A stretch of DNA of 64,000 nucleotides from Oscillatoria nigro-viridis PCC 7112 (GTDB taxonomy: Bacteria; Cyanobacteriota; Cyanobacteriia; Cyanobacteriales; Microcoleaceae), in the NCBI RefSeq assembly GCF_000317475.1, contig NC_019729.1:1130501-1194500 (forward strand), written 5' to 3'. Positions 37,673 to 46,665 of the stretch are shown piece after piece. The position numbers were made by a program, and so were the translations under genes. How positions within the stretch are numbered: the first letter of the stretch is position 1; each line of letters begins with the position of its first letter. The notes below the pieces were generated by a model. That model made no database searches. It was not told where the DNA came from and saw nothing but the letters and a program-made list of their open reading frames with translations.

Positions 37673-37720
37673 AAACCCCCAAACCCATTTTAAAATGGGT
37701 TTGGGGGTTTTCTATTTATA
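37673..37720 (+). terminator. Terminator of the ndhD transcript
   Basis: A perfect 38-bp palindrome (19-bp arms, AAACCCCCAAACCCATTTT and complement) starts 21 bases after the ndhD stop codon and is followed by TTCTATTTAT. Confidence 0.8.
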
Positions 37721-37857
37721 TTGAGAGACAAATCAGGGAAACTTTGGCTCTCAAGCAATTTGGAGTTGGGTTTGAAAAAAAAAGTGGGTATGCGGTCAAG
37801 GAAGTAGAATAAAGATATTACTACAAATCCATACTTCTATCAGCGAGAGGAAGTGTC

Positions 37858-39228
37858 ATGTCTGATAAAATAGCGGCGAAAAAAACCGAGGCAGATAAGT
37901 TGCTCTCAGAGGGGTTTTTCAGTTCTAGCCCATTTTTTAGTTCATTTCAGTCCACAAGCTCAACGCAACATAGCCTCAATTCTTTACAACGAGCATTAAT
38001 GCTTTATCGGGAGGTTGATGTTCGCAAGAAATTTCCCCAGGAAAGTCGCAAAGGTGAAGCAGATGCTCTGTATAATCTTCACTTTTCATATCAGAGATTA
38101 GGACAGCATCAAGATGCGATCGCTTACATACAAGAGGCGATCGCCATCTACCAAGAAATTCATCATCGGGAAGATGAAGCAAAATCACTGGAAACCCTAG
38201 GTTCACTCCATTCAGACTTACAGCAATATCAGCAAGCAATTGAGTACCTGACTCAGGCTGCTGATGTGTATCACGTGTTTGATGCAGATCTAGAATGCAA
38301 TGTTCTTAACCGTCTGGGTGTGACCTATTGGATATCCGGTAAACTGGAAGAGGCAGCCCAGAATTATCAACGGGCAATTGAAGTGGCTAAAAAACTTGGC
38401 AGCGCAGATGGGCAACTCATGCCACTCAGAAATTTAGCAGCTATTTACAGTAACCAAGGAGATTATCCTCAAGCCAATGCGTCTTATGAGCAGGCTTTGA
38501 TGTTGGCTAGGCAAATCGGTAATTTGCGGGAGGAAGCCAAAACGCTTTATGCGCTGGGGGAATTACACTACAAATACAATCAAATTCAGTTGAGTGTTAA
38601 TTTTTTTCAGCAAGCTCTTGCAGTCTGGCGTGAGTCAGGTGAGCAAGCTCCAGAAACCACCATACTGGCAGATTTGGGTACGGCTTATACTCAACTGGGA
38701 CAACACTCACAGGCGATCGCAGTTTTTCAACAGGCAATAGCGATTGCCCAGGAGAATGGGAATTATCAGGCTCAATTGGATTGCTCGTATCGCCTAGCAG
38801 AAGCATACTTTGCAGCAGCACAGTACCCAAAGGCGATCGAGATTTACCAACAGTTACTCAGTTTTGCCCAGACGGAAGGAAATTTACAATCAGAGGCAGG
38901 AATGTTTCTGTCTCTCGGTGTAAGTTACTCACGCCTCAACCAGTCTGCTCAAGCCTATGAGTGCTATCAAAAAGCACTACCGATTTATCGCTCGTTAGGA
39001 GAACGGAGAGGTGAAGCGAATTGTTTATATAACCTTGGGATGTACTACGTTTCGATGAATGAATACAATCGTGTTCTTGAAAATATTCAGCAAGCTTTAG
39101 ATATTTATCGAGAAATTGGCGACGATCGCGAATCCGAGTTAAAATTGCAAGAGTTAATCAATAAATTCAGCCAAGGACAGAAGCATCAACATCTAAAATC
39201 TAAGCAATGGTGGCAGTTTTGGAGGTAG
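37858..39228 (+). CDS. Tetratricopeptide-repeat protein
   Basis: 456 residues with about nine to ten TPR units of about 40 residues from residue 60 on (for example ALYNLHFSYQRLGQHQDAIA, NVLNRLGVTYWISGKLEEAA). This is the kinesin-light-chain/TPR_12 style and makes a protein-binding solenoid. The N-terminus is low in complexity (many Ser and Phe). A GAGAGGAAG ribosome binding site precedes the ATG. There is no signal peptide or enzymatic domain. Function is unknown. Confidence 0.88.
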   Translation: MSDKIAAKKTEADKLLSEGFFSSSPFFSSFQSTSSTQHSLNSLQRALMLYREVDVRKKFPQESRKGEADALYNLHFSYQRLGQHQDAIAYIQEAIAIYQEIHHREDEAKSLETLGSLHSDLQQYQQAIEYLTQAADVYHVFDADLECNVLNRLGVTYWISGKLEEAAQNYQRAIEVAKKLGSADGQLMPLRNLAAIYSNQGDYPQANASYEQALMLARQIGNLREEAKTLYALGELHYKYNQIQLSVNFFQQALAVWRESGEQAPETTILADLGTAYTQLGQHSQAIAVFQQAIAIAQENGNYQAQLDCSYRLAEAYFAAAQYPKAIEIYQQLLSFAQTEGNLQSEAGMFLSLGVSYSRLNQSAQAYECYQKALPIYRSLGERRGEANCLYNLGMYYVSMNEYNRVLENIQQALDIYREIGDDRESELKLQELINKFSQGQKHQHLKSKQWWQFWR

Positions 39229-39282
39229 TTGAGCGTTATTGTTCTACGGAAAGTGCGATATTTGAAAAGGTCGATCGCTTCA

Positions 39283-39426
39283 ATGATTTTGGAAGAACTT
39301 CAAGAGGCTCTAAGATGCGATCAACCATTTTCTCGTTCTCCCGATACTCTTGCCCAACTTGCAGCGATTGCAATGGCTGAGTATCGCGCAAGTATAACCC
39401 AAGAACTCGATCCAGAAACATTGTGA
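39283..39426 (+). CDS. Possible small protein of 47 residues
   Basis: MILEELQEALRCDQPFSRSP to TQELDPETL, a helical acidic peptide. The region before the ATG (39231-39281) is a copy of a dispersed repeat (see 40131-40258), so an upstream TTG start is unlikely. There is no known domain. It stands before the retropepsin-like pair and could be an unrelated leftover. Confidence 0.35.
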   Translation: MILEELQEALRCDQPFSRSPDTLAQLAAIAMAEYRASITQELDPETL

Positions 39427-39482
39427 AGTAGTGAGCTATCATATCCATAATAGGATAAAAAGTTACAAAAAAGAGGGAATGT

Positions 39483-39755
39483 ATGCAAACAATCCTTTTG
39501 AGTCGTGAAGAAGTCGCGCGTCGTGCGAAACATTTGTATGAGAGCACCATCCGCCAAAAAATTGAAATAGAAGAGAATATTGGCAAGATGGTCATCATTG
39601 ATATTGAAACAGGTGACTACGAAGTTGATAAAACTGGGCTAAAAGCCGCACGTAGTCTGATGGCAAAGCATCCGTATGCTCGACTTTTTGGCATTTGTAT
39701 TGGTTACAATGTGGCTGCTTCGTTGGGTGGTGTAATGGAGCGTGTCAACAAGTGA
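39483..39755 (+). CDS. Small protein partnered with an aspartic protease-like gene
   Basis: 90 residues, MQTILLSREEVARRAKHLYE to VMERVNK. A good ribosome binding site (GAGGGA) precedes the ATG. Its stop codon overlaps the GTG start of the protease-like frame (GTGA), so the two were translated as a coupled pair. Short proteins of this type often precede small clan AA proteases in cyanobacteria, and the layout recalls toxin-antitoxin operons; no function has been shown to my knowledge. Confidence 0.7.
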   Translation: MQTILLSREEVARRAKHLYESTIRQKIEIEENIGKMVIIDIETGDYEVDKTGLKAARSLMAKHPYARLFGICIGYNVAASLGGVMERVNK

Positions 39756-40118
39756 TTTCTGGTATTGTGACCGATCGGCACGCGATCGCCCTTGTTGACG
39801 TTTCTCCTCCCAAGCGGCTCTACTTTCCCGATCGAGTTTGTCATAGATACGGGCTTCACTGACTACCTATGTTTGCCACCGGAGGCAGTTACCTTACTGG
39901 GGTTGCCGTTCCTGTACGATATGCCTGTAAACTTAGCAGATAACAGTGAAGTCCTAGTAGCAGTTCACGAAGCAATCATCCTTTGGGACGGGGAAGAACG
40001 AGAAGTTCGTGTATTTGCTACAGGGCGAAGGCCTCTGATTGGAACTGCTTTGCTGGACGAGCAAGAACTTGTGATTCAGTTCACTGAAGGGGGGTTAGTG
40101 ACGATTGATGAGTTGTAG
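39752..40118 (+). pseudogene. Retropepsin-like (clan AA) aspartic protease, frameshifted near its N-terminus
   Basis: The frame from GTG 39752 gives VISGIVTDRHAIALVDVS and then reads into non-homologous residues. From about 39792 another frame gives LLTFLLPSGSTFPIEFVIDT with the active-site DTG followed by FTDYLCLPPE, continuing to 40118. The family normally starts with the first segment directly joined to the second, so a small indel at about 39780-39795, near a GCGATCGC site, broke the gene. A TTG start at 39792 could still give a 108-residue DTG-containing product. Confidence 0.65.
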
Positions 40119-40130
40119 TTTCAACGCTCG

Positions 40131-40258
40131 ATCGCAATACCCAATACATTAAAAATACCAGTAGGTCGATCGCTCTTCAATTCGGTGCGATCGCTGCTAT
40201 ACAGGTTTCTAGCGTTATTGTTCTGCCAAGAGTGCGATATTTGTTAAGGGCGATCGCG
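40131..40258. repeat. Dispersed repeat family C, copy 1
   Basis: About 128 bp containing AATACCAGTAGGTCGATCGC and GTTATTGTTCTGCCAAGAGT. A diverged copy occurs at 61609-61731 and the last part alone at 39231-39281. It is rich in CGATCG sites and has no inverted ends. The rest of the 40119-40727 gap holds this repeat and a cpeZ fragment. Confidence 0.6.
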
Positions 40259-40501
40259 CGATCGCAACTTTTGATGCGATCGGGCTGTTACAGGCAAAAA
40301 ACATAACAATACAACCCCCAAATTTAGTTGAAAAAAGGGGTTTGGGGAAATTCGTTGAGGCCCGGAAGCATTCTCATCCGGCTGATATCGTTACCGCGAT
40401 CTTGGACGGAATTTTCCCATGTGGATGAACCGTGGATTGCAGCGGCCCCGGAACCGCGAGAGCAACGAACCCCTCAACTCCAGCAAGCGATTCGCATCGC
40501 A

Positions 40502-40632
40502 ATATCGGCGTTGTGTAGAAGTTCTCACCACATTTCCCAGCAGATGAATCGGTGAATTCTTATGTGCGGGAATCAGCAACGATTTCTTGATTATGGTTGG
40601 ATTTGCTAATGAATTATAAGCGAGGATAATAG
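40502..40632 (+). pseudogene. Fragment of a cpeZ 3' end
   Basis: The stretch from CGTTGTGTAGAAGTTCT to AATTATAAGCGAG and TAG aligns with the last about 130 bases of cpeZ at 58771-58903, including GATGAATCGGTG, TATGTGCGGGAATCAG and ATGAATTATAAGCG, with scattered substitutions. No open frame survives. It is a displaced, decayed partial copy of a phycoerythrin lyase gene 18 kb from the parent. Confidence 0.7.
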
Positions 40633-40727
40633 TTCTATTTTACATTTGTTTTGGGCATTTTTTCAGGGAATGACATCCAGAAAAGTTCTTGCTATCATCG
40701 ACGAACAACAGCGTTGAGGCTGCATAG

Positions 40728-41780
40728 ATGACTGGCAAAGCTCAGACTGGGACTAGACAATTATTGCGTAGGTGTTGGTTGACTTTAACGAAATGGCGAT
40801 CGCTCAGTGTCCTCTGCGTTTTGACACTGGCCGTTAGCCTGATTGTGAATGCTTGCAGCCTTGCACAACAGCAACTAGCTCCCCTGCGCGTCGGAATCGT
40901 CAGTTGGGCAGGATTTGATATTGTACTTTATGCTCAGGAAGCAGGCTTATTCAAACAGCGCGGATTGGACGTGCAACTCATTCGGTTTGAGAATCAACAA
41001 GATTCAACTCGCGCCATGCTGCGCGGTAATCTCGATGCTAATTTCGCTTCTTTGTGGGATGTGGTACAGTCTGATTCGGGGAGTGACAAGCCTGCCGTGC
41101 TGATGGTAACAAATATTTCTCATGGGGCTGATGGTATTGTTGCTCAACCTGCGATCGAGTCAGTGGCAAACCTTCGCGGTAAAAGAGTCGGGGCGAAACT
41201 GGGAACGGTGAATCATCTGATTTTATTGGAAGCCCTCAAGTTGCACCAGATTAAACCCGAAGAGGTCAAGATTGAAGATATCTCTAACGAAACAGCGGTT
41301 GATTTGATGCAGCAGGGACGTTTAGATGCCGCCGTGATCTGGCAACCGCTTCTAGGCGAAACTGCCCAAGCAATCAAGGGGAATATTATTTTTACCACTC
41401 AGGAAGTTGATAGTTTAGTTATTGATACGTTGGTTTCTCGGTCAACGATTATTCGCCAGAAAAAAGCTGAAGTGAAGCAATTTATTATGGCTTGGTTTGA
41501 TATTATGAGTGCGGTGGAAATAAAACCTAATCAAGTGTTTCAAAAAGTTGCTCAAAACCTGGGACAGAAGGGTGAGGCTTTTGCTAAAGATTACGCTGGT
41601 CTGAAAAAGGGTGACATTGCCATGCAGCAGAAGATGTTTCTGTCTGGTAGGTTGCCAGAGGCGATCGCTCAAATGGCTGAACTATTAAAATCTGACCTTC
41701 GTGCCGGACGGATGCCGCGTCAGGATGTGGAGATTAACACTGAGATCGTAACTACAGCAATCAATGAATGGAAATTATGA
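40728..41780 (+). CDS. Periplasmic substrate-binding protein (NMT1/SsuA type)
   Basis: 350 residues. A hydrophobic segment (about 27-43) ends in a lipobox-like LIVNAC, so it is probably a lipoprotein. The mature part is an NMT1/THI5-like binding fold (RVGIVSWAGFDIVLYAQEAG, DAAVIWQPLLGE) of the nitrate/sulfonate/thiamine-precursor class. No permease or ATPase follows; instead the stop codon overlaps the start of a histidine kinase, so it probably acts as the sensor input of that kinase. Confidence 0.85.
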   Translation: MTGKAQTGTRQLLRRCWLTLTKWRSLSVLCVLTLAVSLIVNACSLAQQQLAPLRVGIVSWAGFDIVLYAQEAGLFKQRGLDVQLIRFENQQDSTRAMLRGNLDANFASLWDVVQSDSGSDKPAVLMVTNISHGADGIVAQPAIESVANLRGKRVGAKLGTVNHLILLEALKLHQIKPEEVKIEDISNETAVDLMQQGRLDAAVIWQPLLGETAQAIKGNIIFTTQEVDSLVIDTLVSRSTIIRQKKAEVKQFIMAWFDIMSAVEIKPNQVFQKVAQNLGQKGEAFAKDYAGLKKGDIAMQQKMFLSGRLPEAIAQMAELLKSDLRAGRMPRQDVEINTEIVTTAINEWKL

Positions 41781-43495
41781 CGAAATTCCTGCATCCCCAT
41801 AGCTTGTCGCAGCGCTTGCTGGTTAGCGTTGGGTTGTCGATTACCACAGTTGGACTGGCAACTCTGGGACTTAACTATCGGCTGATGCAGTCTCACTTAG
41901 AAACGCAAGTTCATAACCGGGCTCAATCAATTACACAATCTCTGGAGTTTTCTACAGAAGGCTTACTAGAGTTGGAGAATAAAAGCATTCTGCGACGGGT
42001 TGTACAAAATTTTGCCACGATGCCCGGCGTGCTGGAAATTGCGATTGTTAATCCATCTGGAATGCCGATCGCCCGCAGTCCTCAGAATACGACTAATGGG
42101 CCATACACTTCGATCTATCCACAACTCGCGATCGCGATCGATCGGGCGGCAACCGCAGGCATTGAAGTCAGCCAAGATATCGTCGTGGACAACCAGCCTG
42201 CGATCGTACAAATTCTGCCTTTTAGCAGTACCTTGTTTGGCGCATCTCAACGGCGGGGAGTGGCGATCGCGCTACTCGATCTCAACCAAATGAAGCAAGC
42301 AGCCGACAGAACTTTCATTACCTCAACTTTGTCATTGCTAGTTGGCATCATCACAATTTTGTTAATCATGGGGATACTCCTTCAGAAGAATGTATTGCAA
42401 CCCTTGCGCGACTTAAACGCAGCAGTTTCTCAAAGTAAAAAAACTGGCATTTTTCTTATGCCAAAGACGATTCCAGCTAACGAAATTCAGTTTTTGGCAA
42501 GCACATTTGAGGAAGTATTCCGACAATTGGAAATCCACGACCAACTCACCGCAGAAATAACTCAACGGAAACAAATAGAAGCCACATTACGCGATAGCGA
42601 AGCCAGAGAACGAGACAAATCTCAGCAGCTTGAACAGGCTATTGATAATTTAAAACGAACGCAATCCCACCTTATTCAGACAGAAAAAATCTCATCTTTG
42701 GGGCAATTAGTTGCAGGAGTCGCCCATGAAATTAACAATCCGGTCGGCTTCATACATGGCAATCTAATTCACGTACAATATTATGCTGACTGTCTATTAA
42801 ATTTGGTACACCTATATCAAAAGCATTATCCCAACCCAATTGGCGAAATTGAGAAAGAAGCAGAAAAGATTGACCTGGATTTTTTGCAAGATGATTTACC
42901 TAAAATTTTGAGTTCAATGAGAATTGGTACCGATCGCATTCGCCAGATTGTGCTGTCACTCCGCAATTTTTCCCGGATGGATGAGTCAGAATTTAAAGAA
43001 GTTGATATCCATCAAGGAATTGATAGCACCCTGTTAATTTTGCAACATCGTCTCAAAGCGCGGCCCGAACATCCAGAAATTAAAGTCATTCGAGACTATG
43101 GTGATTTACCGCTAGTTGAGTGTTATGCCGGACAACTTAACCAAGTATTTATGAATATTTTGGCAAACGCTATTGATGCACTGGAAGAAATAAATACTCA
43201 ACAGGTAGCTTGCTCGATCGAGAAGCAACCATGTTGTATTACAATTAGTACCTCGGTGGTAGATTCGCAATGGGTTAAAATTGCGATCGCCGATAATGGC
43301 AATGGAATTCCAGAATCAATTCAAACACAGATATTCAATCCATTTTTTACAACAAAGCCTGTAGGGAAGGGAACCGGAATGGGAATGGCGATTAGTTATC
43401 AGATTGTTACTGAAAAACATGGTGGGACGCTTAGGTGTTTTTCAACGCCAGAAAAAGGGACGGAGTTTGAGATTTGTATTCCCGTTCAGCATTAG
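41777..43495 (+). CDS. Membrane sensor histidine kinase
   Basis: 572 residues from the ATG at 41777, which overlaps the TGA of the binding-protein gene (ATGA). It has an N-terminal membrane helix, a periplasmic region (about 40-170), a second helix (about 180-200), a HAMP-like linker, a coiled coil, HisKA with LGQLVAGVAHEINNPVGFIH and HATPase (ILANAIDAL, ADNGNGIPES, GTGMGMAIS). The kinase core resembles the one at the right edge of the window. No response regulator gene is adjacent. Confidence 0.9.
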   Translation: MTKFLHPHSLSQRLLVSVGLSITTVGLATLGLNYRLMQSHLETQVHNRAQSITQSLEFSTEGLLELENKSILRRVVQNFATMPGVLEIAIVNPSGMPIARSPQNTTNGPYTSIYPQLAIAIDRAATAGIEVSQDIVVDNQPAIVQILPFSSTLFGASQRRGVAIALLDLNQMKQAADRTFITSTLSLLVGIITILLIMGILLQKNVLQPLRDLNAAVSQSKKTGIFLMPKTIPANEIQFLASTFEEVFRQLEIHDQLTAEITQRKQIEATLRDSEARERDKSQQLEQAIDNLKRTQSHLIQTEKISSLGQLVAGVAHEINNPVGFIHGNLIHVQYYADCLLNLVHLYQKHYPNPIGEIEKEAEKIDLDFLQDDLPKILSSMRIGTDRIRQIVLSLRNFSRMDESEFKEVDIHQGIDSTLLILQHRLKARPEHPEIKVIRDYGDLPLVECYAGQLNQVFMNILANAIDALEEINTQQVACSIEKQPCCITISTSVVDSQWVKIAIADNGNGIPESIQTQIFNPFFTTKPVGKGTGMGMAISYQIVTEKHGGTLRCFSTPEKGTEFEICIPVQH

Positions 43496-43617
43496 GGGTT
43501 GACAATATCGAGATCGACGACGATTTTATCTACGGGAGATAGATCATAGCCTGGTAAACGTCAAAATCAGCGTTTTGGGACTGATATCCAACTTTCCAAA
43601 CAACCTTGAAGCCTTCC

Positions 43618-43664
43618 TCCATTTCTCCTTTCAACCTTAAAAACATCCTCGATCGCTTTACCCA
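43618..43664 (-). pseudogene. 3' fragment of the 158-residue phycoerythrin-region gene
   Basis: Read on the minus strand it encodes GKAIEDVFKVERRNG, matching the last residues (GKSIEDVFKVERRKG) of the gene at 44036-44512. The remaining coding sequence is absent, so it is a duplicated or displaced tail. Confidence 0.65.
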
Positions 43665-43710
43665 TGACTATTTGGAGAAAAAAGAGTTAATATAGATCTA
43701 CAGAACCTTC

Positions 43711-43989
43711 AGGTTTCAGTTAAGAGTAACTTGGATTTCGCATCCTACAATTGCATCAAAAATCAGTCTCCCTGTTAATTTACTAGAAGCGACTTATCGA
43801 GCCGTAAACCAGGGAAAAGCCAAAAGCCCTGATGAATTTATTATGCGGGCTATTAGTCGAAAATTAGCCACGCTGAAGCGAGGAGAAATGGCAAGCGCTC
43901 CAGAGTATCAAGCTGATATTTTACAAATAGAAACTGAATTTGCTACAGCTTATTGGGAAGCCTTTAAATTGGCTGAGTCTCAAGAATAA
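43711..43989 (+). pseudogene. 5'-truncated open frame of unknown identity
   Basis: The frame reads SKISLPVNLLEATYRAVNQG through FKLAESQE and stops at 43989. It looks protein-like (charged helices, normal composition), but no start codon precedes the conserved-looking part; the first in-frame ATG is at 43843. It is probably a decayed gene. I do not recognise the family. Confidence 0.35.
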
Positions 43990-44035
43990 AAAACAGTATC
44001 AATCAAAAAGATATCCTGGCAATTTAACTCACCCG

Positions 44036-44512
44036 TTACCCCTTTCTCCTTTCAACCTTAAAAACATCCTCAATACTTTTCCCCGCCGTTTTCTCCTCCC
44101 ACCCCATCGCCATCAAAAAACTCTCAGCAGACTGAGTTTCCACCACATCCACCCCCCATTCTCCCGTTTGCAGCGCATCAGCATCGCTACTCAAAGGAGG
44201 AGTCTTCTTCAATCCCGCTAAAATCAAAATATCAGGAAAAAACTCATCAGTTTTCCCCTGACTCATCCGCTTATCCACCAAACTTTGAGCACAAAATTCT
44301 CCCACTTGAGGCGGAGAAAAAGCATCAGTAGAAAATAAAACTTCTACCATCCAATGAGGATGATTTAATTGACGACACTTAATCTCAGGATATTGACTTA
44401 AACCCTCAGCAAATACCAGAGTAAATTCTTCCCTACTTAAAGTGGGAAAAACACCCTCGGGCATATCAAAATTATGAGAAAGCAACATCCGCCCGGTTCC
44501 CGATTCAGTCAT
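44036..44512 (-). CDS. Conserved hypothetical protein of the phycoerythrin region
   Basis: 158 residues, MTESGTGRMLLSHNFDMPEG to FKVERRKG, without a signal peptide or recognised motif. It starts eight bases after the CpeF-like HEAT gene and is the last gene of a minus-strand operon (CpeS/U-type lyase, 88-residue protein, HEAT protein, this gene). Operon position suggests a role in phycobiliprotein maturation. A duplicated 3' fragment lies just downstream at 43618. Confidence 0.7.
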   Translation of the reverse strand: MTESGTGRMLLSHNFDMPEGVFPTLSREEFTLVFAEGLSQYPEIKCRQLNHPHWMVEVLFSTDAFSPPQVGEFCAQSLVDKRMSQGKTDEFFPDILILAGLKKTPPLSSDADALQTGEWGVDVVETQSAESFLMAMGWEEKTAGKSIEDVFKVERRKG

Positions 44513-44520
44513 ACTTTTAG

Positions 44521-45411
44521 TTACTTAATTTGAGAAATTGCCAACTTAATCACACCTTGAATCGCCGCTTCTGACTCCTTTTCCAATGCAGCTTGTAGCG
44601 GTTCAATAGCCGCCCGATCGCCCACTTTCATCAAAGACAAAGCCGCCGCCCTGCGAGTTTCCCCATCACCACTATCCAGCAACTCAATCAGATTAGGAAT
44701 TGCAGGTTTATAAGCCAGATTTCCTAAAGCCGCCGCCGCCTCACAGCGCACATCAACATCAACATCCGTCAGAGACTTAACTAAAATCTCGAATAATTCA
44801 TCCTTCGGTTCTTCCTGTGCAACCTTGGCGATCGCACCCACCACCGCACCGCGCACCACAGGCGAATCAGACGCGATCGCCCGATACAAATACTCCTTCG
44901 CCCCCGCCCCGATAAAAGCCAACGCCCAAGCCGCATGACCGATCGTACTCTCAGGCAAATCAGTTGACCCTAAAATATCCAACAAAGCCTGCACAGACGG
45001 TTCCCCAATCCTCGCCAAAGCCCCAATTGATGAACCCTTAACCACCGTATCCTCATCGTTCAACAAAGCATGAATTAAATGAGGAACCGCAGTAGGATCG
45101 GCAATCAAAGTCAGAGTTTTAGCAGCAGCACGCCGCACAACCGGATTAGCATGATTTGCCAAACCATCCAACAAAAAAGGAGTCGCCGCTTCGCCAATTT
45201 CCGCCAAAGTTTCCGCGAAACGCAGTCGAGTCATCCCCCGCGTATCTCCCAAACATTCAACCAACCGCTTCAACAGATTGGGATCGTTAGCGTCGAAAGT
45301 ATCTAAATCAATTTGTTCAGTAACTTCCCGAAGAAAAGCATCTGTTTCAGCGTGATCCAATAGAATTGGATCTGCCTCCGATCGAGCATTAGAATTGACC
45401 ATCACCATCAC
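44521..45411 (-). CDS. HEAT-repeat bilin lyase-like protein (CpeF/MpeU/MpeV type)
   Basis: About 295 residues of HEAT/PBS-lyase repeats (ATPFLLDGLANHANPVVRRA, AVPHLIHALLNDEDTVVKGS). Length and N-terminal region (LREVTEQIDLDTFDANDPNL) fit the CpeF/MpeU/MpeV group; CpeF attaches the doubly linked phycoerythrobilin to beta-phycoerythrin. The start is a GTG at 45411 touching the previous stop codon, with ATGs at 45408 and 45402 as alternatives. CpcE/PecE-type lyases are the other possibility, but none of their usual partners are here. Confidence 0.7.
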   Translation of the reverse strand: MMVMVNSNARSEADPILLDHAETDAFLREVTEQIDLDTFDANDPNLLKRLVECLGDTRGMTRLRFAETLAEIGEAATPFLLDGLANHANPVVRRAAAKTLTLIADPTAVPHLIHALLNDEDTVVKGSSIGALARIGEPSVQALLDILGSTDLPESTIGHAAWALAFIGAGAKEYLYRAIASDSPVVRGAVVGAIAKVAQEEPKDELFEILVKSLTDVDVDVRCEAAAALGNLAYKPAIPNLIELLDSGDGETRRAAALSLMKVGDRAAIEPLQAALEKESEAAIQGVIKLAISQIK

Positions 45412-45678
45412 CTAATTATTAGTAGTTAGAGCCGCCAATTGAGCGCGAAGACTCTCCAGTCCAGCATCAATCTTAGCAAGTTCCGGCTCAATTTTAGCCA
45501 TCGCCGCCTTCGGAGGTAATTTGGCCTTTTGTGCAGCCGTCATCGTTTCATTAACCAAACGTTCGCGATATTTCTCAAATTCAGCAATTACTTCGGTCAA
45601 TTCTTCAACCTTAGTCTCTGGTGAAGTAGCAACAGTTTCCTCATTATCTGATGGATTCAATTCTTCGTTTTCAGACAT
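45412..45678 (-). CDS. Small acidic coiled-coil protein of the phycoerythrin region
   Basis: 88 residues with an acidic N-terminus (SENEELNPSDNEE) and heptad-like helices after residue 25. It directly abuts the HEAT lyase gene with no gap, so the two are translationally coupled. No family is recognised. A chaperone or scaffold for the lyase is a guess from position only. Confidence 0.65.
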   Translation of the reverse strand: MSENEELNPSDNEETVATSPETKVEELTEVIAEFEKYRERLVNETMTAAQKAKLPPKAAMAKIEPELAKIDAGLESLRAQLAALTTNN

Positions 45679-45838
45679 AGTTTTGATAGTTTAATAATTA
45701 GTCCGCGTCTGCGAACTTTGTGTGCAGATGAGATTGCAGTCGTCTGGATATTTTTTGTTTGTGTTATCGCAATTTCAATCACCAGTATATTTTGACTTTG
45801 TGTGTAGCTGGGATTGCAAGACACTGGATCTTTGTGCT

Positions 45839-46447
45839 TTAAGGTGACAGCACACCCACCCCAGAAAATCTCAAGCGATTTTGTTCAATCATCTCTTCTA
45901 AAGCAGAGTGAGAAATACAACGACGCTCAGAACAGTATGCCATTTGTTTAACCCCATTTACCATCTGCACAGTCATCACCCGTACCCGAAAATGATCGTT
46001 AATAAACCAACAGCGTTCCTGTCCTTGATTGGTCTCATATTCCGTCTCAATAGTCAACACCCCATCATCCGCAAAATGGTAAACACCGATGACCGGAATA
46101 CCTTCAACATAGCCTCGATTTCGCAGAAACTTGCCCGTTCTCGGATTAGTAGGATTAGGCACATCTAAAAGAATAGCAGCATAGTTTTGGTTCGGAACTG
46201 TATCATCTAAATTGTCCTGCCACATAAAACTGCATCCCCCACTAACTAAAGCGGGATCGACATTCTGCTCTTGACAAACATCTAAAAGTCTGCGATCGTC
46301 TATTGACAAAACTTCAACGATGACATTGGACTCTCCCGACTCATCAGCCGCAGCAGTATCAAAATTATGCACTGTTCGCTGAGTAAACCAAACGCCCTCA
46401 CTCTTGCGAAAGAAATCCATCATAGTCATAGGTGGTGTTAGCAGCAT
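45839..46447 (-). CDS. CpcS/CpeS-family bilin lyase (CpeU-like)
   Basis: 202 residues, likely starting at an inner ATG (MMDFFRKSEGVWFTQRTVHN). The segment FFRKSxGxWxxQRT is the family signature of lipocalin-fold CpcS/CpeS/CpeU lyases, which attach bilins to the Cys82-type position. It differs from the second family member at 54696-55241, so the genome carries at least two. It heads the minus-strand operon ending at 44036. The spacer 45679-45838 has an imperfect 35-bp direct repeat (period 80). Confidence 0.8.
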   Translation of the reverse strand: MLLTPPMTMMDFFRKSEGVWFTQRTVHNFDTAAADESGESNVIVEVLSIDDRRLLDVCQEQNVDPALVSGGCSFMWQDNLDDTVPNQNYAAILLDVPNPTNPRTGKFLRNRGYVEGIPVIGVYHFADDGVLTIETEYETNQGQERCWFINDHFRVRVMTVQMVNGVKQMAYCSERRCISHSALEEMIEQNRLRFSGVGVLSP

Positions 46448-46665
46448 TTCTGTGTCAACTTAGCGAGAGGAATCAGAGGGATTGAGACAAATCTCAATGA
46501 AAAACGGGGATTTAGGCTTTGACCTGAGTTTAGCCGAACAGGGAATCAGAGCTGATTTTGGTTAAGAAAAATAAACAAACGTCAGTCTGTAATCCTTCAA
46601 ATTCTAGGATAAATGACACAGGACAATTTTGAGCAAATCGACCAATAAATTTTCAGAAAAATATA

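Noticed and set aside
39229..39282. Upstream TTG start for the small protein before the retropepsin pair
   Set aside because: The added residues come from a copy of a dispersed repeat.
44521..45411. Assignment as CpcE or PecE
   Set aside because: No cpcBA/pecBA or cpcF-type partner is in the window and the length and context fit the CpeF/MpeU/MpeV group better; the exact identity is left open.
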